Source of the DNA: Cololabis saira
Lineage: Eukaryota > Chordata > Actinopteri > Beloniformes > Belonidae
Assembly (NCBI RefSeq): GCF_033807715.1
Contig: NC_084610.1
Coordinates: forward strand, 5,327,769 to 5,391,768
DNA: 64,000 nucleotides
Direction of reading: 5' to 3'
Part shown: positions 61,846 to 64,000 of the stretch, one piece after another
Numbering within the stretch: the stretch's first letter is position 1
Layout: every line of letters starts with the position of its first letter
Notes under the pieces: model-generated
The model's input: only the letters and a program-made list of their open reading frames with translations
Told to the model about the DNA's origin: nothing
Database searches by the model: none
Program-made: the position numbers and the translations under genes

Positions 61846-62646
61846 AGGTATTGTGACATGAAAAACAGATTTTTCTGGATTTTTTGTGTTTTGTTGGGTG
61901 TCTTGACATCAATTACACCCAAAAAACAACGAACTTTTAACATTCAGTGTATTGTGTGCTTTCTGGGATTTTCCGCATAACTATGCAAAAACGGCGCATC
62001 AGGTTTGCTGGCGGGTCGTTACGTATAGAACCGCTAAATCACCGCCCCCTCCACCCAGTTCCCTGCCTCCGCTCCTCTCCAGCGCACCATAAAGGCTGAT
62101 TTATGGTTCCGCGTTACACCAACGTAGAGCCTACGGCGTAGGGTTACGCGGCGACGCGCACCGTACGCTGAACCCTACGGCGTAGGCTCTGCGTCGATTT
62201 AACGCGGAACCATAAATCAGGCTTAACACGGAGCTGTTTAGAGCCTCTTTTGTTCTCATCACCGGAGGAAAACTGCTAAGAAGACCCGCGGCCACTGACT
62301 GGACTTAAGATAAGAGGACACTTTATTTACATGCCTTTATTTTTATGATTGTTTGCTGTGGTTCGCCGTGCTGCTTTTCCGTGCATGCTTCGCCTGTCGC
62401 TCCCGGCTTAACTCTCCGACGCCGCTGTGAGCGTATGGCTGGAGGAGGAGGTTTGGAGGAGGAGCGGCGCAATGATTGACAGGAAAGGGGGGAAAGGAAG
62501 CGTTTTTCACAGCGCAAAAAAACACTGTCATAAAAAGCCAGGAACAGAGTACTAGAGTGAAGTTTTTCTTGTTACACTCTTTTAGACACATTTGAGGGAT
62601 GTTGGCCAAGACTTTTAATAGTGTTAAAAATGATGTCACAATACCT
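61846..62646. mobile_element. Middle TTAA-flanked MITE nested in the 61387 element
   Basis: The termini AGGTATTGTGACATGAAAA and the inverted TGATGTCACAATACCT are flanked by TTAA (61842-61845 and 62647-62650). The element is 801 bp including the palindromic insertion at 62095. Confidence 0.85.
62095..62222. mobile_element. GC-rich palindromic MITE, copy 2, innermost of the nest
   Basis: The arms GCTGATTTATGGTTCCGCG and CGCGGAACCATAAATCAGGC are inverted repeats around a core of CTACGGCGTAGGG and GACGCGCACCGTACG. It is the same family as 21256-21376. The target duplication is unclear. Confidence 0.8.
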
Positions 62647-62910
62647 TTAAAGCAAGAAAAAACATGTTTTTCATAATAGGTCCCCTTTAATATTAAAGAC
62701 CGCCATGTAGCGCCAAGTCATTCAAAGCCATTAAGGCTTCAGTATTCATGATGATCCAAATATTAGCCGCTAATGCAGTGCCAAACTGAAAAATGCAACC
62801 AAAGTACTGTCATTTTCTGTTCCAGTTGGGGATTACGTTCACGTGACAGGGCTGCTGTGTCACAACTCTGTCTGTGTTTTACCGTGCCGGGAGCGGGAGT
62901 GATGGTTTAC

Positions 62911-63024
62911 CTTTCGGACAGATGTCGGTACAGGGGATGCACATTTTGATTCGGTTCTCCTCCACTTCCATCTTGTTGCTGGGGCACGCCCGAACGCAGG
63001 AGCTATGGTCCACCACAAAGTTGT
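62911..63024 (-). CDS. erbb4: ErbB4 receptor, exon 8 (end of domain II)
   Basis: This exon encodes about 38 residues of the C-terminal half of cysteine-rich domain [17 protein letters not shown], then [13 protein letters not shown] and PCTDICPK. The cysteine spacing matches the furin-like modules of ErbB receptors and the sequence is nearly identical in pattern to mammalian ErbB4. The acceptor reads TGTAG and the donor GTAAAC. The exon is 114 nt, entering with two bases of the split His codon and leaving one base of the next codon. The open frame is too short to appear as a long ORF and was read directly from the reverse complement. The intron to exon 7 is only 559 bp. Confidence 0.95.
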
Positions 63025-63583
63025 CTACAGAAACAGCAAGAAACAACCGTCATTGGCTGGGATTGATTGTACATGCCTCCAATGGCGTCCAGAGGCAGTT
63101 TCTTCTGCGTCCGTTGAGGAACCAAACTAATTATTTGCATTAAAGAATAAAATAATTAGGATGGTTGGTCAGGCTGGAAGTACCTTAAGACCCTCAGCCC
63201 TCATTTTAATTTTATAATGATCAAAACCAATGGCAGAGGGATATTCACGGGACAAATAAATGCTTTTGAACAGTGGTTCATGTTCATTAGATGTTAAGTG
63301 ACATCTAAAAATCCAATCTGTTGATGTAGCTCGACTCCATCACCGTGAACGGAAGAGCTAAGATTTGCTTTTTCAACCAGAAGCTGAAGCAGATGGTGCA
63401 ACAACATGCCAATAGAGAAACACAATTTGTGTACATTTGACTAATTTATCTTGACATGAAATAATAATCTTAAAACTAATTCCAGAGCAGATTACAAGAT
63501 GAATGCTTGTGCGTGCAAACAATGAAACCTAATTATGAGCATCATTATGAGTGTGGTATTTAGACGAGTTCACCCAGACTTAC
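63025..63583 (-). other. erbb4: erbb4 intron 7
   Basis: A 559-bp intron with GTAAGT donor and TGTAG acceptor. No repeat or other element was recognised. Confidence 0.85.
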
Positions 63584-63725
63584 GGGGACATTTCTTGACA
63601 CAGAAAGCTCCATAGGTGTACTTGGCCCTGGGGTTGTGCTCCAACTGGAAAGACGTGGGGTTGTACACGAACGGCTGCGGGCATTGGGTCACGCACGCTC
63701 CGCTGTCGTTGAAGTTGGTGCAAGC
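63584..63725 (-). CDS. erbb4: ErbB4 receptor, exon 7 (domain II, dimerisation arm)
   Basis: This exon encodes 47 residues of the extracellular cysteine-rich domain II and is the most 5' erbb4 exon in the window. Visible motifs are [16 protein letters not shown], then [13 protein letters not shown], which in ErbB receptors forms the dimerisation arm, then [13 protein letters not shown]. The arm inserts into the partner receptor after neuregulin binding. The acceptor is CAG and the donor is GTAAGT. The length of 142 nt equals the conserved ErbB exon 7 length. It starts in phase 0 and leaves one base (C) that completes a His codon with the next exon. The match to vertebrate ErbB4 is far closer than to EGFR (the arm reads TSFQLEHN rather than TTYQMDVN). 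Exons 1-6, including the signal peptide, lie beyond 64000. Confidence 0.96.
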
Positions 63726-64000
63726 CTGTGGAAAGCACATAAAAACCAAAGGTGTATGGGAGCGAAGCATTCAGAGGAGATTTTAGACGGGGGGGGTCTT
63801 CCTTCATGAGCCACTACGGGTGAAAGAGTATTACAGCTGCAATTCATTTTTACATGGGATTGCGGCGTCTCTCTCCTGTCTCGCTGGATGCCAAATGGGA
63901 AAAAAATTGGAGCCATTGATCTGCAGCCATGATGTAAATGGTGAAATGTTTTCCCATAAACCTCTTAAGTGTCTCGTCGTCTGTGGCCACAGGCTGAAAC
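63726..64000 (-). other. erbb4: End of erbb4 intron 6
   Basis: Only the 3' part of this intron is present. It ends with a pyrimidine-containing acceptor reading TTTCCACAG. Nothing else is recognisable. Confidence 0.75.

Larger units (their letters stand above)
61387..62686. mobile_element. Outer TTAA-flanked (piggyBac-like) MITE
   Basis: The termini AGGGGACCTATTATG and CATAATAGGTCCCCT are flanked by TTAA (61383-61386 and 62687-62690). Its length of 1,300 bp is inflated by the inner elements; without them it would be about 500 bp. The first 450 bp contain GATTGGCTG and TGGGCGTGGTT-type sequence. Confidence 0.85.
59667..62910 (-). other. erbb4: erbb4 intron 8
   Basis: A 3,244-bp intron. The 62910 side carries a three-deep nest of MITEs (61383-62690). 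The 59750-60420 part looks repeat-free, with several ATTAAT and AATTAATTA-type words, and could be a conserved noncoding element. A poly-A run lies at about 61016-61031. Confidence 0.8.

Overview
This window is vertebrate nuclear DNA, most likely from a teleost fish. It has small exons at conserved positions in kilobase introns, and it is packed with repeat families I associate with fish genomes: several hAT-type MITEs with 8-bp target duplications, TTAA-flanked MITEs, Tc1-like remnants and LINE 3' fragments. I see no bacterial-type genes, operons or CRISPR arrays.

One protein-coding gene is supported, on the minus strand: an ErbB4 receptor tyrosine kinase (erbb4; the sequence alone does not separate teleost paralogue a from b). 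Thirteen exons run from 63725 down to 12478. By homology to the human gene they correspond to exons 7 to 15, the JM-b juxtamembrane exon (15b), and exons 17 to 19. Together they give 1,530 nt, 510 codons, in one continuous frame with matching phases at every junction. They encode the domain II dimerisation arm, domain III, domain IV, the JM-b juxtamembrane segment, the membrane helix and basic stop-transfer region, and the start of the kinase N-lobe (glycine loop and VAIK lysine). Both ends of the gene (exons 1-6 and 20 onward) lie outside.

Layout by position. 1-12477 is part of intron 19 and holds three hAT MITEs, a LINE fragment split by a fourth hAT MITE carrying 700 bp of (TTCC)n, and a TTAA-flanked MITE. 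12478-13439 has exons 19 and 18 with a CpG-rich stretch between them. 13440-28514 is the 15-kb intron 17, with LINE pieces, foldback MITEs, Tc1-like remnants, a (TA)n tract and a CpG-rich stretch near 27.3-27.7 kb. 28515-42113 has exons 17, JM-b, 15 and 14; the introns contain a hAT-like element filled with a minisatellite and two perfect hairpins just upstream of the JM-b exon. 42114-54565 has exons 13 and 12 with more MITEs and a LINE 3' end. 54566-64000 has exons 11 to 7, with a three-deep nest of MITEs in intron 8.

The points I think deserve a check are: only a JM-b exon is visible, with no recognisable JM-a exon where one would be expected; exon 12 has a tandem acceptor six bases apart, next to a (TA)n tract; two perfect hairpins lie just upstream of the JM-b exon; and the transposon nests have readable target-site duplications. 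I found no evidence for a wholly new biological system.
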